Below, piece by piece: positions 1-8,967 of a stretch of DNA of 64,000 nt. Both the position numbers and the translations under genes were made by a program. Each line of letters opens with the position of its first letter. The stretch's first letter is position 1. The notes under the pieces were generated by a model. That model did no database searches, was not told the DNA's origin, and was given only the letters and a program-made list of their open reading frames with translations. This DNA comes from Streptomyces sp. NRRL F-2664 (GTDB lineage Bacteria; Actinomycetota; Actinomycetes; Streptomycetales; Streptomycetaceae), in the NCBI RefSeq assembly GCF_000719345.1, contig NZ_JOFX01000012.1:62001-126000 (forward strand). Direction: 5' to 3'.

Positions 1-1322
1 CCACTGCCACCACAGCGGAACTGCTCGCGCAGTCCGTATTCGAGCAGGTCCGCACCGCGGCGCACGGCCGCATCCTTGATCAGCGCGACGGTTCCGACCT
101 CTTTCGGACGCACGGACTGGCCTTCGTCCAGGAAGAACACCGTCAGGCGTGACGCGTCGAGGAGCTCGTCCACCTGCGGTCCCTTCCCCCAGATCTCCCG
201 CTGCTCCGGCGTCCAGAACCGGTTCGTCGAGCGATCCCTCAGTCGATGCGCCTCGTCGCAGATCAGCACGTCCACCGGGGGCGCCGAGGTGTCGACGAAG
301 TTGCTGAAGTAGGTGAAGGTCTCCCTGAACTCCTTGTCCCCGTATCCGACGTGCTCCTGGATTGCCGCGTTGAAGGCCCTGCTCCCGCTGGCGTACTTCA
401 CGGTGCGCCCATGCGCCTCGAGCTGTGCCTTGACCTGCAGGCCGATGGCACTCTTGCCGGTGCCGGCGCCGCCTGTGACCAGGAAGACCACACGCCTCTC
501 GTCGGGGACCAGCGCGGGATGCTCCGGGTCGGGCAGCACCTTGGCCGCTGCTTCGAGAATCTGGTCCGCGACCACCTTCTGGCGCCCGCGGAGGACGAAG
601 ACGGTGTCATCGCCTCGGGACCAGTTCATCGCATCGAGCAGCGGTGTGTTGCGCAACCCCATAGTCTCCAACATGGTCACGGCCTCGGCCGCGCCGCCCT
701 CGGCGTCGAAGCTCGCCCTGAGGTCATCGAGAAGCTGGGCCCGCCGATCAGCCGTGTACACGCGTGCGTACGCGCCCGTGGGCGAGTCCACACCGATCAG
801 CGGACGCACCGAGTCGTCCGTGGCGTTGTGCAGGTAGGCGAATCCCCCGCACTCGAATTCGGTGTTCCTGAAGGGTCCCCTGTCGCTCGTGAACGCCTCG
901 TAGTACTCACGCAACTGCAGCGCGGGATGCTTCTTCGCCCCCATCCCCGACACGTGCACCCAGTCCGCGGTTGCCTGTTCGATCCTGGTCACCGTCGACC
1001 AGCGCTTCAATTCGACGAGTTGCACGGAGGGCCGGTGCTCGTGCGGGTGGCGGCCGACCAATACGACGTCGATCAGCCGGGGTTCCGGGCGGCCGGACTC
1101 ATCCATGGTGGCGGCGCACTCCACGACCAATTCCACGTTTCCGCGGTCGGCGGCGACCAGATCGTTCGCAAGGCTGATCAGACTCTCCGCCCAGGCCGAG
1201 CGCTCCGTGAGCGAGGCGTCTGCGCCGCGGAAGTACCGCCAGCGCGCAGCGAGGTGCGGCACCATGTGGCGGCGCGCATGCAGGGTGAGCAGATCCTGCG
1301 CCGAAAGCTTCAGCAGGAGCAT
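1..1322 (-). CDS. DUF2075 P-loop helicase/nuclease-like protein (3' end beyond window)
   Basis: The minus-strand frame is open from an ATG at 1322 to the left edge; an in-frame stop lies upstream at 1421-1419. The first ~280 residues hold a nuclease-like stretch (LIDVVLVGRHPHEHRPSVQL, then VELKRW, recalling PD-(D/E)xK folds). A Walker A motif, GGAGTGKS, follows at 479-455, then a Walker B-like VDVLICDEAHRLRD near 265. This order matches the DUF2075 / Schlafen group-3-like family, thought to be nucleic-acid dependent ATPases; the cellular role is not established. The C-terminal ATPase half is only partly in view. There is no strong ribosome site; GTG codons at 1328 and 1349 are alternative starts. 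It sits beside a decayed helicase, which suggests a small defence-like or mobile remnant. Confidence 0.75.
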   Translation of the reverse strand, partial: MLLLKLSAQDLLTLHARRHMVPHLAARWRYFRGADASLTERSAWAESLISLANDLVAADRGNVELVVECAATMDESGRPEPRLIDVVLVGRHPHEHRPSVQLVELKRWSTVTRIEQATADWVHVSGMGAKKHPALQLREYYEAFTSDRGPFRNTEFECGGFAYLHNATDDSVRPLIGVDSPTGAYARVYTADRRAQLLDDLRASFDAEGGAAEAVTMLETMGLRNTPLLDAMNWSRGDDTVFVLRGRQKVVADQILEAAAKVLPDPEHPALVPDERRVVFLVTGGAGTGKSAIGLQVKAQLEAHGRTVKYASGSRAFNAAIQEHVGYGDKEFRETFTYFSNFVDTSAPPVDVLICDEAHRLRDRSTNRFWTPEQREIWGKGPQVDELLDASRLTVFFLDEGQSVRPKEVGTVALIKDAAVRRGADLLEYGLREQFRCGGS

Positions 1323-1599
1323 GGACACGAGGTGGTTCCCCCAGGGCACGAGTAGCTCGTGCGGGTGGGGGCATGTCCTCGTGGGGAAGCCCGTCGGGCC
1401 GCAATCTGTTCGGTGATCTTAGAGAAGGCGTCGGCTGCGACGTGGCACCGCCCCGGCCCGCGGCCGGAACCACGGCCATGGTGGCCGGATCGCACCTGGC
1501 CACCGCCCTGCAGCTCCCTGCCCGCTTCGTCGCAGCTGCCCCGGATGCCACTGCCCGCCGTTAGGATCTGCCGAGAGCTTCCCCTCCGCCGGATGGCCG

Positions 1600-2095
1600 G
1601 TCACGGGGCGCCCCATCCAGCGGATCGGCCTCTCTGCGACGGTCGGAAACCCTCGGCAACTGCTCACCTGGCTCCAGGGGTCCGGTGCGGGTAAGCGTCC
1701 GGGGCGGGTCGTCGCCCCCGACCTCACCCTGACGCCCGCTGCGGCCCCGACCGCGGCCGCCACGGGCGAGAGTCTTCGGCCGCCGGGCGAGGTGGAATTG
1801 GACTACGTAGGGTCCCTCGACAACGCGTCCAAGTTGATCGCGGCCCTGCACCGGGGGGGAGAAGCGGCTGGTGTTCTGCGAGTCCAGGCGCCAGGTGGAG
1901 GAGCTAGGAGCAGCCCTGCGGGCACGCGGAGTGACAGTGTTCCTCTCGCACGCCTCCCTCTCGGCCGAGGAAAGAGCCCGTTCGGAACAGGCCTTCGCCG
2001 AAGCACGCGACTGCGTCATCGTCTCCACCTCCATACTGGAGCTGGGCATCGACGTGGGCGACCTGGACCGCGTCATCCAGATCGACTCGCGGCGC
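1600..2095 (+). pseudogene. Fragment of a DEAD/DEAH-box (Lhr-like) helicase, frameshifted and truncated
   Basis: Frame 1 from about 1600 reads a helicase motif III region (RIGLSATVGNP) and continues to LDYVGSLDNASKLIAALHRG. Near 1852-1859 a run of seven G shifts the frame; the match resumes in frame 2 as VFCESRRQVEELGAAL, with motifs V/VI-like STSILELGIDVGD, up to IQID near 2090. It then stops matching where the arginine-finger region should follow. The N-terminal RecA domain and the C-terminus are missing. This is a remnant of a large helicase, not a working gene. No intact transposase is visible to explain the loss. Confidence 0.8.
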
Positions 2096-2283
2096 ACTTG
2101 CTCCTGGAAGGCCGTCGTCCGCAGCAGTGGGCAGGGGACACGGCCGGGTCGATGTGACGGGTCTTCAGGACGAGCGTCGTTTGAGCGTCAGCATCCCGAA
2201 GACTGCATGGGTGCTGCCGGCGAAGGGCGACCGCGTTCCTGCTGAGTCCGCAGGTCAAGCGGCTTGCAGCAGTCTGCGGACCG

Positions 2284-2328
2284 CTTCACTCCTTGCTTGG
2301 CTGGAAACACGTCGAGCAAGGAGTGAAG
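2284..2328. terminator. Perfect 14-bp inverted repeat, likely bidirectional terminator
   Basis: CTTCACTCCTTGCT (2284-2297) pairs perfectly with 2315-2328 across a 17-nt loop. It lies 16 nt beyond the stop of the minus-strand methyltransferase and after the helicase remnant. Its base composition is less GC-rich than the surroundings. There is no clear T-tract. Confidence 0.55.
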
Positions 2329-2344
2329 GCTAAGAAACCGCAGG

Positions 2345-3676
2345 TCAGGACCCTTCCCGCACCGGCTCAAGGATCGCCACGCACTCGACATGATGGGTCA
2401 TCGGGAAGAGGTCGAAGACGCGGAGGGTGCGGGGCTTGTAGCCGGCCTCCGCGAAGTACGCCAGGTCGCGGGCCAGGGCTGCCGGGTCGCAGGCCACGTA
2501 CGCGATGCGGCGGGCCGAGAGGCCGGCGACGTGGCGGACCGTCTGCTTGCCGGCGCCGGCGCGCGGGGGGTCCAGGACGACGAGGTCGCACTCCGTGATG
2601 CCGGTCTTCGGGAGGACCGTCTCGACCTTGCCCTGTTCGATGCGGACCCGGGGGAAGTCCGCCAGGTTGTGCCGGGCATCCTCCACGGCGCGCTTCGTGG
2701 ACTCGATGCCGAGGACGGCGCCCGTCTCGCCCAGGCGTTCGGCCAGCGCGCCCGCGAAGATGCCGACGCCGCAGTACAGGTCGAGGGCCATCTCGCCCTT
2801 GCGCGGCATCAGGCCCTGCATGACGGCCTTGATCAGGGTGTCCGCGGCCTGCGGGTGGACCTGCCAGAAGCCGCCCATGCCCACGCGGTACGTACGGCCG
2901 TCGGCGCGCTCGCGGACGAAGGGGCGGCCGTGGACCCGGTGGACCCCGCCGTCCTTCTCCTCCACGCGCAGGACGGAGACGGGCTTGTCGAGCTCGACGA
3001 GCGGCAGGCGGCCGCCGGGGCGCGGCGTGAGGACGACCTGGCGGTCCTGGGAGCCGGAGGCGGCGATGGCCTCGACGGTGGCCATCTGGGGCCAGTCCTG
3101 CTTCTCGATGCCCAGTTCGCTGACGCCCGGCGCCGCGATCATGCAGTGGTCGATCGGCTCGATGTCGTGCGAGCGGTGCTTGCGCAGGCCGACGGTGCCG
3201 TCCTCGTCGACGGCGTACTGGACGCGGGTGCGCCACTGCGGCACCTGCCCGGCCGGGAGCTTGTCGCCCTCGGCCGGCATCACGGTGCCGTCCCAGCCGG
3301 CCTCCTCCGCGGTGAGGCCGGCGAGCCGCTTCAGCTGCTCGGCGACGACCTCGCCCTTGAGCCGGCGCTGCGCGCCCGGCTTGGCGTGCTGCCAGTCGCA
3401 GCCGCCGCACTTGCCGGGGCCGGCGTACGGGCAGGGGGCCTCGACGCGGTCCTTGGAGACGTCGAGCACGGTGATCGCGTCGGCGCGCAGGAAGCGGGAG
3501 TCCGTGTCGCCCTCGGTGACCTTCGCGACGACCTTCTCGCCGGGCAGGGTGTGGCGCACGAACAGGACGCGGCCCTCGGCGGTGCGGGCGATGCAGTGGC
3601 CGCCGTGCGCGACGGGGCCGACCTCGACCTCGTACTCCTCCCCGACCAGTGACTGCTTCTCGTTCTGCTCCGTCAT
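2345..3676 (-). CDS. Class I SAM-dependent RNA (uracil-C5) methyltransferase, TrmA/RumA family
   Basis: 443 residues. An N-terminal TRAM RNA-binding domain (about 8-70) is followed by Cys82, Cys90 and Cys93 (CPYAGPGKCGGCDWQH) and a later Cys in DHCMIAAPG. This spacing fits the [4Fe-4S] cluster of RumA-type enzymes. The C-terminal Rossmann methyltransferase domain has LDLYCGVG (SAM binding), VLDPPRAGAG, and the nucleophilic Cys in YVACDPAAL. The family makes 5-methyluridine in rRNA or tRNA; the exact target cannot be read from sequence. Start ATG at 3676; GGGGAGG-type pairing is weak. It is transcribed from the same strand as the APC permease upstream, but a terminator separates them. Confidence 0.9.
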   Translation of the reverse strand: MTEQNEKQSLVGEEYEVEVGPVAHGGHCIARTAEGRVLFVRHTLPGEKVVAKVTEGDTDSRFLRADAITVLDVSKDRVEAPCPYAGPGKCGGCDWQHAKPGAQRRLKGEVVAEQLKRLAGLTAEEAGWDGTVMPAEGDKLPAGQVPQWRTRVQYAVDEDGTVGLRKHRSHDIEPIDHCMIAAPGVSELGIEKQDWPQMATVEAIAASGSQDRQVVLTPRPGGRLPLVELDKPVSVLRVEEKDGGVHRVHGRPFVRERADGRTYRVGMGGFWQVHPQAADTLIKAVMQGLMPRKGEMALDLYCGVGIFAGALAERLGETGAVLGIESTKRAVEDARHNLADFPRVRIEQGKVETVLPKTGITECDLVVLDPPRAGAGKQTVRHVAGLSARRIAYVACDPAALARDLAYFAEAGYKPRTLRVFDLFPMTHHVECVAILEPVREGS

Positions 3677-3718
3677 GGCGGGGAGGCTCCAAGGGATTGG
3701 GGAAGACCAAAAAAGGGA

Positions 3719-3768
3719 AACGGCCGGACGACCGACCCACCAGTTTACGTGGATCCCGTCCGGCCGTT
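3719..3768 (-). terminator. Rho-independent terminator of the APC permease gene
   Basis: A perfect 12-bp stem (3719-3730 with 3757-3768), followed on the minus strand by a short C run and then a T-rich stretch (3708-3716). It begins 12 nt after the permease stop codon. Confidence 0.75.
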
Positions 3769-3779
3769 CACCACCCCGT

Positions 3780-5834
3780 TCAGCCCTTGCCGCTCGGCGC
3801 CTTCGGCGGTCGCGGGGTGTCCACCGGGCCGCGTCGGACGGATCCGGGGGCGTTCCAGTCCTGGCGCTTCTTCGCCCGCCGTTTGGCCAGTTCCGAGGAT
3901 TCCAGCTGGTAGGGCACCGAGGTGACCATCACACCGGGGGTGAAGAGCAGCCGGCCCTTGAGGCGCAGTGCGCTCTGGTTGTGCAGCACGTGCTCCCACC
4001 AGCGGCCGACGACGTACTCGGGGATGTACACGCTGACGGCGTCGCGCGGGTTCTCGCTGCGCAGGCCCTTGACGTACTCGACCACGGGGCGGGTGATCTC
4101 CCGGTACGGCGAGTCGAGGATCTTGAGCGGGACGTTGATCCCGCGCCGGTCCCACTCCGCGCGCAGTGCCTTGGTCTCGGCGGGGTCGACGCTGATGCTG
4201 ACCGCTTCCAGGGTGTCGGAGCGGGTGAGCTTGGCGAAGGCGAGGGCGCGCAGGGTGGGCTTGTGCACCTTGGAGACCAGGACGATGGAGTGGACCCGGG
4301 AGGGGCGCACGCTGTCGTCGCTGGGGCCGTCGGCGGCGGCGATCTCGGCGGAGACCCGGTCGTAGTGCTTCCGGATCGCGGTCATCGTGCCGTAGAAGAT
4401 CACCATGCCGAGCAGCGCGACCCAGGCGCCGTGGGTGAACTTGGTGGCCAGGACGACGACCAGGACCATGCCGGTGAAGAAGGCGCCGAAGGTGTTGATC
4501 GCCCGGGAGCGGTGCATGCGCCGGCGGGCGGCCACGTCGCGTTCCGTCTTCAGGTGCCGGTTCCAGTGCCGGACCATGCCGATCTGGCTGAGCGTGAAGG
4601 ACACGAACACGCCGACGATGTAGAGCTGGATCAGTTTCGTGGAGTCGGCGTCGTAGATCCAGACGAGCAGTATGGCCGCGCCGGCGAGGAGCACAATGCC
4701 GTTGGAGAAGGCGAGCCGGTCGCCGCGCGTGTGCAGCTGGCGCGGCAGGTAGCGGTCCTGCGCGAGGATCGAGCCGAGCAGCGGGAAGCCGTTGTACGCG
4801 GTGTTCGCGGCCAGGAAGAGGACGAGCGCGGTGGCCGTGGCGAGCACGATGAAGAAGATGCTGCCGTGGCCGAAGACGGCTTCGCCGACCTGGGAGATCA
4901 CCGGGTCCTGGACGTACTCGGGGCCGACCGGGACGCCGTTGTCCAGCAGGTCCACGGCGGGGTTCTCCGCCATCCGCACGTCGGTGGCCATGGCGAGGCC
5001 GATGATGCCGCAGAACATGGTGACCGCCAGGCCGCCCATGAGGGCGAGGGTGGTCGCGGCGTTCTTGCTCTTGGGCTTGCGGAAGGCGGGGACGCCGTTG
5101 CTGATGGCCTCGACGCCGGTCAGGGCGGCACAGCCGGAGGAGAAGGCGCGCAGCAGCAGGAAGACCATCGCGAAGCCGGCGAGGCCCTTCTGCTCGGGTT
5201 CGATCTCGAAGTCCGCCGTCGGCGCCGACATGCTCTCGCCGAGGACGATGCCCTTCCAGGCACCCCAGCCGATCATGATGAAGACGGCGGCGACGAAGAC
5301 GTAGGTCGGGATCGCGAAGAGCTTGCCGGACTCCTTCACGCCGCGCAGGTTCATCAGCGTCAGCAGAAGGATCATGACGATCGCCGAGAGCACCTTGTGC
5401 TCGATCACGAAATGCACCGCGGCGCCGAGGTTCTCGACCCCGGAGGAGATCGACACGGCGACGGTGAGAACGTAGTCGACGAGCAGCGCGCTCGCCACGG
5501 TCAGGCCGGCCTGGGGTCCGAGGTTGGTGTTGGCCACCTCGTAGTCGCCGCCACCGCTGGGGTAGGCGTGGACGTTCTGCCGGTAGGAGGCGACCACGGT
5601 GAACATCAGCACGACGACCGCGAGGGCGATCCAGGGACTGTACTGGTACGCGGAGACGCCCGCGATCGACAGGACCAGCAGGACCTCGCCCGGGGCGTAG
5701 GCCACCGAGGAGAGAGGGTCGGACGCGAAGACGGGAAGGGCGATCCGCTTGGGAAGGAGTGTTTCCCCGAGGCGGTCGCTGCGTAGCGCCCGGCCGATCA
5801 GGATCCGTTTGGGCACGTCGGTCAGTTTGGACAC
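3780..5834 (-). CDS. KimA-like APC-superfamily permease (probable K+ importer)
   Basis: 684 residues from a GTG at 5834, with about 12 hydrophobic segments and a ~200-residue cytosolic tail (SIVLVSKVHKPTLRALAFAK, then PLKILDSPYREITRPVVEY). The N-terminus (KRILIGRALRSDRLGETLLP, ASDPLSSVAYAP) resembles Bacillus KimA, an APC-family potassium transporter, more than amino-acid permeases; older annotation would say amino acid permease. Divergent TrkA/RCK genes and nearby kdpDE support a potassium role. The frame stays open to 6056, but the conserved family start is at 5834. No Shine-Dalgarno is visible there and TACGAT lies 7 nt upstream, so the message may be leaderless. Confidence 0.8.
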   Translation of the reverse strand: MSKLTDVPKRILIGRALRSDRLGETLLPKRIALPVFASDPLSSVAYAPGEVLLVLSIAGVSAYQYSPWIALAVVVLMFTVVASYRQNVHAYPSGGGDYEVANTNLGPQAGLTVASALLVDYVLTVAVSISSGVENLGAAVHFVIEHKVLSAIVMILLLTLMNLRGVKESGKLFAIPTYVFVAAVFIMIGWGAWKGIVLGESMSAPTADFEIEPEQKGLAGFAMVFLLLRAFSSGCAALTGVEAISNGVPAFRKPKSKNAATTLALMGGLAVTMFCGIIGLAMATDVRMAENPAVDLLDNGVPVGPEYVQDPVISQVGEAVFGHGSIFFIVLATATALVLFLAANTAYNGFPLLGSILAQDRYLPRQLHTRGDRLAFSNGIVLLAGAAILLVWIYDADSTKLIQLYIVGVFVSFTLSQIGMVRHWNRHLKTERDVAARRRMHRSRAINTFGAFFTGMVLVVVLATKFTHGAWVALLGMVIFYGTMTAIRKHYDRVSAEIAAADGPSDDSVRPSRVHSIVLVSKVHKPTLRALAFAKLTRSDTLEAVSISVDPAETKALRAEWDRRGINVPLKILDSPYREITRPVVEYVKGLRSENPRDAVSVYIPEYVVGRWWEHVLHNQSALRLKGRLLFTPGVMVTSVPYQLESSELAKRRAKKRQDWNAPGSVRRGPVDTPRPPKAPSGKG

Positions 5835-6171
5835 GCACAGGATCGTAAGCGTTCGAAAACGGACTGACGAACCCCCACCCCCGCACACCGCAATCCCGCC
5901 GCATTTCCTCCCCGAGCGCACCACGGACGCGTCACGGGCGCGCCGCGCGCACCCCGCGGATGTGCCGTGAACGCGCCGCGAACGCGCCGTGGATATGCCG
6001 CAGGTGTGCCCCGGAGTGGCCCGGCCGGACCCCGGCCCGTCCCGAGTGGCGAACAAGAGGCCTCACCTGTGACCGCCCGTGTGTAGCTTGGGCCATGGTC
6101 TGAGACCCTGTTAAACCAGAGATGCAATGAGGCTGGGAACCAGCGAGTCGCTGACAGCCGGAAGGACGGCC
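5835..6171. promoter_or_regulatory. Divergent promoter region, APC permease / trkA pair
   Basis: 337 nt without a gene. On the plus strand TTGGGC (6088-6093), a 17-nt spacer and TTAAAC (6111-6116) form a possible sigma-70-like promoter for the trkA pair; the spacer contains GGTCTGAGACC (6098-6108), a small palindrome. On the minus strand TACGAT at 5847-5842 could be a -10 element for the permease. No ydaO riboswitch consensus is visible, although KimA genes in firmicutes have one. Confidence 0.4.
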
Positions 6172-6840
6172 GTGCACATCGTCATCATGGGTTGCGGAAG
6201 AGTGGGCTCCGCCCTTGCGCAAACCCTGGAACAGCAGGGTCATACGGTCGCAGTCGTCGACCAGGACCCGACCGCATTCCGCCGGCTCGGCGCCGGTTTC
6301 GGCGGCCGCCGCGTCACCGGGGTCGGCTTCGACCAGGACACCCTGCGGGAGGCGGGAATCGAGGACGCGGGTGCGTTCGCCGCCGTCAGCAGTGGTGACA
6401 ATTCCAACATCATCGCCGCGCGGGTGGCCCGGGAGATGTTCGGCGTCGAGAACGTCGCCGCGCGCATCTACGACCCCAAGCGCGCCGAGGTCTACCAGCG
6501 CCTGGGCATCCCCACCGTCGCCACCGTGCGGTGGACCGCCGACCAGATGCTGCGCCGGCTGCTGCCCTCGGGTGCGGAGCCGCTGTGGCGGGACCCGAGC
6601 GGCGGCGTCCAGCTCGCCGAGGTGCACACCTCACCCGCCTGGATCGGCCACAAGGTCAGCAAGATCCAGGACGAGACGGGCGTGCGTGTCGCGTTCCTCA
6701 CCCGGCTCGGCGAGGCGATGCTCCCGACGTCGCAGACCGTGCTGCAGGAGGGCGACCTCGTCCACGTGATGATGCGCACGGACGAGATCGAGAAGGTCGA
6801 GGCGGCTTTCGCCGAGGGGCCCGAGGAGGCACACGCATGA
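6172..6840 (+). CDS. TrkA family potassium uptake regulator (RCK_N + RCK_C), first copy
   Basis: 222 residues. A Rossmann NAD-binding motif MGCGRVG sits at residues 6-12, with an acidic residue closing strand 2 (VVDQD). The C-terminal ~80 residues (EVHTSPAWIGHKVSKIQDET) form an RCK_C/TrkA_C domain, a known c-di-AMP binding fold in Gram-positive K+ transporters. The GTG at 6172, with GGAAGGA just upstream, is preferred over the ATG at 6127. It overlaps the next gene by ATGA, so the two are translationally coupled. It probably gates a K+ transporter from the cytosol; the divergent KimA-like permease is the natural partner, though this is inferred. Confidence 0.87.
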   Translation: MHIVIMGCGRVGSALAQTLEQQGHTVAVVDQDPTAFRRLGAGFGGRRVTGVGFDQDTLREAGIEDAGAFAAVSSGDNSNIIAARVAREMFGVENVAARIYDPKRAEVYQRLGIPTVATVRWTADQMLRRLLPSGAEPLWRDPSGGVQLAEVHTSPAWIGHKVSKIQDETGVRVAFLTRLGEAMLPTSQTVLQEGDLVHVMMRTDEIEKVEAAFAEGPEEAHA

Positions 6841-7499
6841 GGGTCGCGATCGCCGGGGCGGGCGCGGTGGGCCGCTCCATCGCGGGTGAGCTGCTGGAGA
6901 ACGGCCACGAGGTGCTCCTGGTCGACAAGGCCCCGACCGCCATCTCGGTGGAGCGGGTGCCGCAGGCGGAGTGGCTGCTGGCCGACGCCTGCGAGATCAC
7001 CTCGCTGGACGAGGCGGCGCTGCAGCGCTGCAACGTGGTCATCGCGGCGACCGGCGACGACAAGGTGAACCTGGTCGTCTCACTGCTCGCGAAGACCGAG
7101 TACGGGGTGCCGCGCGTGGTGGCCCGCGTCAACAACCCGAAGAACGAGTGGCTCTTCAACGAGTCCTGGGGCGTGGACGTCGCCGTCTCCACGCCGCGCC
7201 TGATGTCGGCCCTGGTCGAGGAGGCCGTGAGCGTCGGCGACCTGGTACGGCTGCTGCGCTTCAGCCACGGCGACGCGAACCTCGTCGAGCTGACCCTGCC
7301 GCCGGACTCCTCGGTCGCGGGTACGCAGATCAGCGAGATCAGCTGGCCCGAGGACACCTCGCTGGTCACCATCATCCGGGGCAACCGGGTCCTCACCCCG
7401 CACGGGGAAGAGACCCTGGAGCCGGGCGACGAACTGCTCTTCGTGGCGGCCCAGGCCCGCGAGGAGCAGCTGGAGGACCTCCTCCAGGCCCGCCGCTAG
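6837..7499 (+). CDS. TrkA family potassium uptake regulator, second copy
   Basis: 220 residues. It begins with a Rossmann motif (AIAGAGAVGRSIAGEL) followed by VDKAP, and ends with an RCK_C domain (VELTLPPDSSVAGTQISEI). ATG at 6837 overlaps the stop of the first trkA gene by 4 nt. It is a diverged paralogue of its neighbour, so a heteromeric gating ring is possible. A strong palindromic terminator closes the pair at 7634. Confidence 0.87.
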   Translation: MRVAIAGAGAVGRSIAGELLENGHEVLLVDKAPTAISVERVPQAEWLLADACEITSLDEAALQRCNVVIAATGDDKVNLVVSLLAKTEYGVPRVVARVNNPKNEWLFNESWGVDVAVSTPRLMSALVEEAVSVGDLVRLLRFSHGDANLVELTLPPDSSVAGTQISEISWPEDTSLVTIIRGNRVLTPHGEETLEPGDELLFVAAQAREEQLEDLLQARR

Positions 7500-7633
7500 G
7501 CGCCCTGCGGGCACGCACGACGGACGCCGGGAGCGGCACCCTGCGCGGGGTGCGCCCCCGGCGCCCTCTCCCCCGGGGCGGCGGCCCCAGCAGGAGCCGC
7601 CGCACGGGGCCGCCCGGGCGCTCACGACGCGGG

Positions 7634-7689
7634 GACGTGACAAGGGGGCGGGGACGGCCGCGCGGCCGTCCCCGCCCCCTTGTGACGTC
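7634..7689. terminator. Long near-perfect palindromic terminator
   Basis: A 56-nt GC-rich palindrome centred near 7661, about 27 bp per arm with a single mismatch. It is placed between the convergent trkA pair (+) and DUF3159 gene (-), so it can serve both. Confidence 0.75.
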
Positions 7690-7718
7690 CTCACACCCTC
7701 ACGTCCGTCCGCCCGGCG

Positions 7719-8516
7719 CTACGCCTTGCGGTGGGACGGTGCCTTACGGGCCTCCTCGGCGGCTTCCTTCGCCTCCCACTCCGCGATCACGTCGATCGGC
7801 GGCGGCGCCTTCGCCAGGAACACCCAGGTGAAGTACACCGCGAGCACCATCGGCGGGAGCTTCAGCGCGATCAGGACCCAGCCCAGCTGCGTCGCGTCGC
7901 CCCACCAGTACAGCGGGAAGAGGATCGCGTACTTGGCGAGGAAGATCAGCCCCCAGGCCAGGCTGGCCTTGGTGTACGCCTTCTTGCGCCCAGGGTTGCG
8001 CGTGCGCCAGGAGAGGTTCTCCTTGAACACCGGGCCGAGGATCACGCCCAGCAGTGGGAAGCCAACCAGCGCCGAGACCGTGAAGGCGACGCCCAGGCCG
8101 ACGCCGTAGATCATGCCCGGCAGGTAGAAGCCCTTCGCGCTGCCCGTGAAGAGGGCGAAGGCCACGCCCACGCCCACGCCGAAGACGCCGCTGAAGGCGT
8201 GCTTCACCGTGTCCTTGCGCAGCAGCCGCACGATGACCAGCAGCACAGCGACCGCGCCCGCCGCGAGGGCGGACATCTTCACGTCCTTGTTGACCGTGTA
8301 GATCATGACGAAGAGCAGCCCGGGGAGCATCGTCTCGATCGTGCCCCGGACACCTCCGAACGCGTCGAAGAGTGCCGCCTGCGTCACGGCCTTCTGGTCC
8401 GCGGACGCGGCGGCGGACGGGTCCGCTGCCCGGTCGGCGGCCCGATCCGCGGACCGGTCGGCGGAAGCGGGCGGCCCGGCGCCGGGCTCCGGGTTGGTCG
8501 GTTCGTCGAGTGACAT
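7719..8516 (-). CDS. DUF3159 family integral membrane protein
   Basis: 265 residues. An Ala/Asp-rich disordered N-terminus (1-~45) is followed by the DUF3159 core beginning DAFGGVRGTIETMLPG and about six membrane segments (MLPGLLFVMIYTV, ALAAGAVAVLLVIVRLL, VGVGVAFALFTG, LGVAFTVSALVGFPLLGVIL and two more). The function is unknown. Its AGGAG ribosome site lies inside the end of the upstream OB-fold gene, so the two form an operon. The pairing of DUF3159 with an OB-fold protein is common in actinobacteria. Confidence 0.85.
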   Translation of the reverse strand: MSLDEPTNPEPGAGPPASADRSADRAADRAADPSAAASADQKAVTQAALFDAFGGVRGTIETMLPGLLFVMIYTVNKDVKMSALAAGAVAVLLVIVRLLRKDTVKHAFSGVFGVGVGVAFALFTGSAKGFYLPGMIYGVGLGVAFTVSALVGFPLLGVILGPVFKENLSWRTRNPGRKKAYTKASLAWGLIFLAKYAILFPLYWWGDATQLGWVLIALKLPPMVLAVYFTWVFLAKAPPPIDVIAEWEAKEAAEEARKAPSHRKA

Positions 8517-8522
8517 CGCCGG

Positions 8523-8942
8523 TTACTGCTCCTGTCCGAGCGGTCGGAGTTCGTACTTCGGGTTGAACAGCACCCGACGGCCGTGGCTCAGCGAGATCCG
8601 CCCGGAGGCGATCATGCGTCGCCCGGGCTCGATTCCCACGATCGAGCGACGCCCGAGCCACACCACGTCCACCGCGCCGGAGCCGTCGAAGAGCTCGGCC
8701 TCCAGGGCGGGGACGCCGGCCCTCGGGCGGAGGGTGACCGTACGCAGGGTGCCGGTCACCTTGACTATCTGACGGTCGTCGCAGTCGCAGATCCGCGTGC
8801 ACCCCGCGGCCTCTGCGTCCTCCTGCAGCTCCGCGGAGTGCAGGTCCTCCTGCGAGGTCGACAGCCGCTCGATCATCCGGCGGAACCGGCCCGCCGGCCT
8901 GGCCGGCTTCGCGGGCTTCTCGGGACGCGGTTCAGCACTCAT
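8523..8942 (-). CDS. OB-fold nucleic acid binding domain protein
   Basis: 139 residues. A basic, proline-rich N-terminus precedes a compact OB-fold (VKVTGTLRTVTLRPRAGVPA, ELFDGSGAVDVVWLGRRSIV, RMIASGRISLSHGRRVLFNP). DGSG followed by a WLGRR strand is typical of the RecG/tRNA anti-codon-type OB wedge. The family is uncharacterised and presumed to bind DNA or RNA. Stop TAA at 8523-8525 lies 6 nt before the DUF3159 start. Confidence 0.8.
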   Translation of the reverse strand: MSAEPRPEKPAKPARPAGRFRRMIERLSTSQEDLHSAELQEDAEAAGCTRICDCDDRQIVKVTGTLRTVTLRPRAGVPALEAELFDGSGAVDVVWLGRRSIVGIEPGRRMIASGRISLSHGRRVLFNPKYELRPLGQEQ

Positions 8943-8967
8943 ACGAGAAAGCCTACCGGCCCGCCCA

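Noticed and set aside
2505..5786. A plus-strand open frame of over 1,000 codons opposite the methyltransferase and permease genes
   Set aside because: It spans two genes and an intergenic region, has no ribosome site and no recognisable domain; open antisense frames are expected from third-position GC bias.
5835..6056. N-terminal extension of the KimA-like permease to 6056
   Set aside because: The extra 74 residues are Arg/Cys-rich without similarity, and the family N-terminus begins at 5834.
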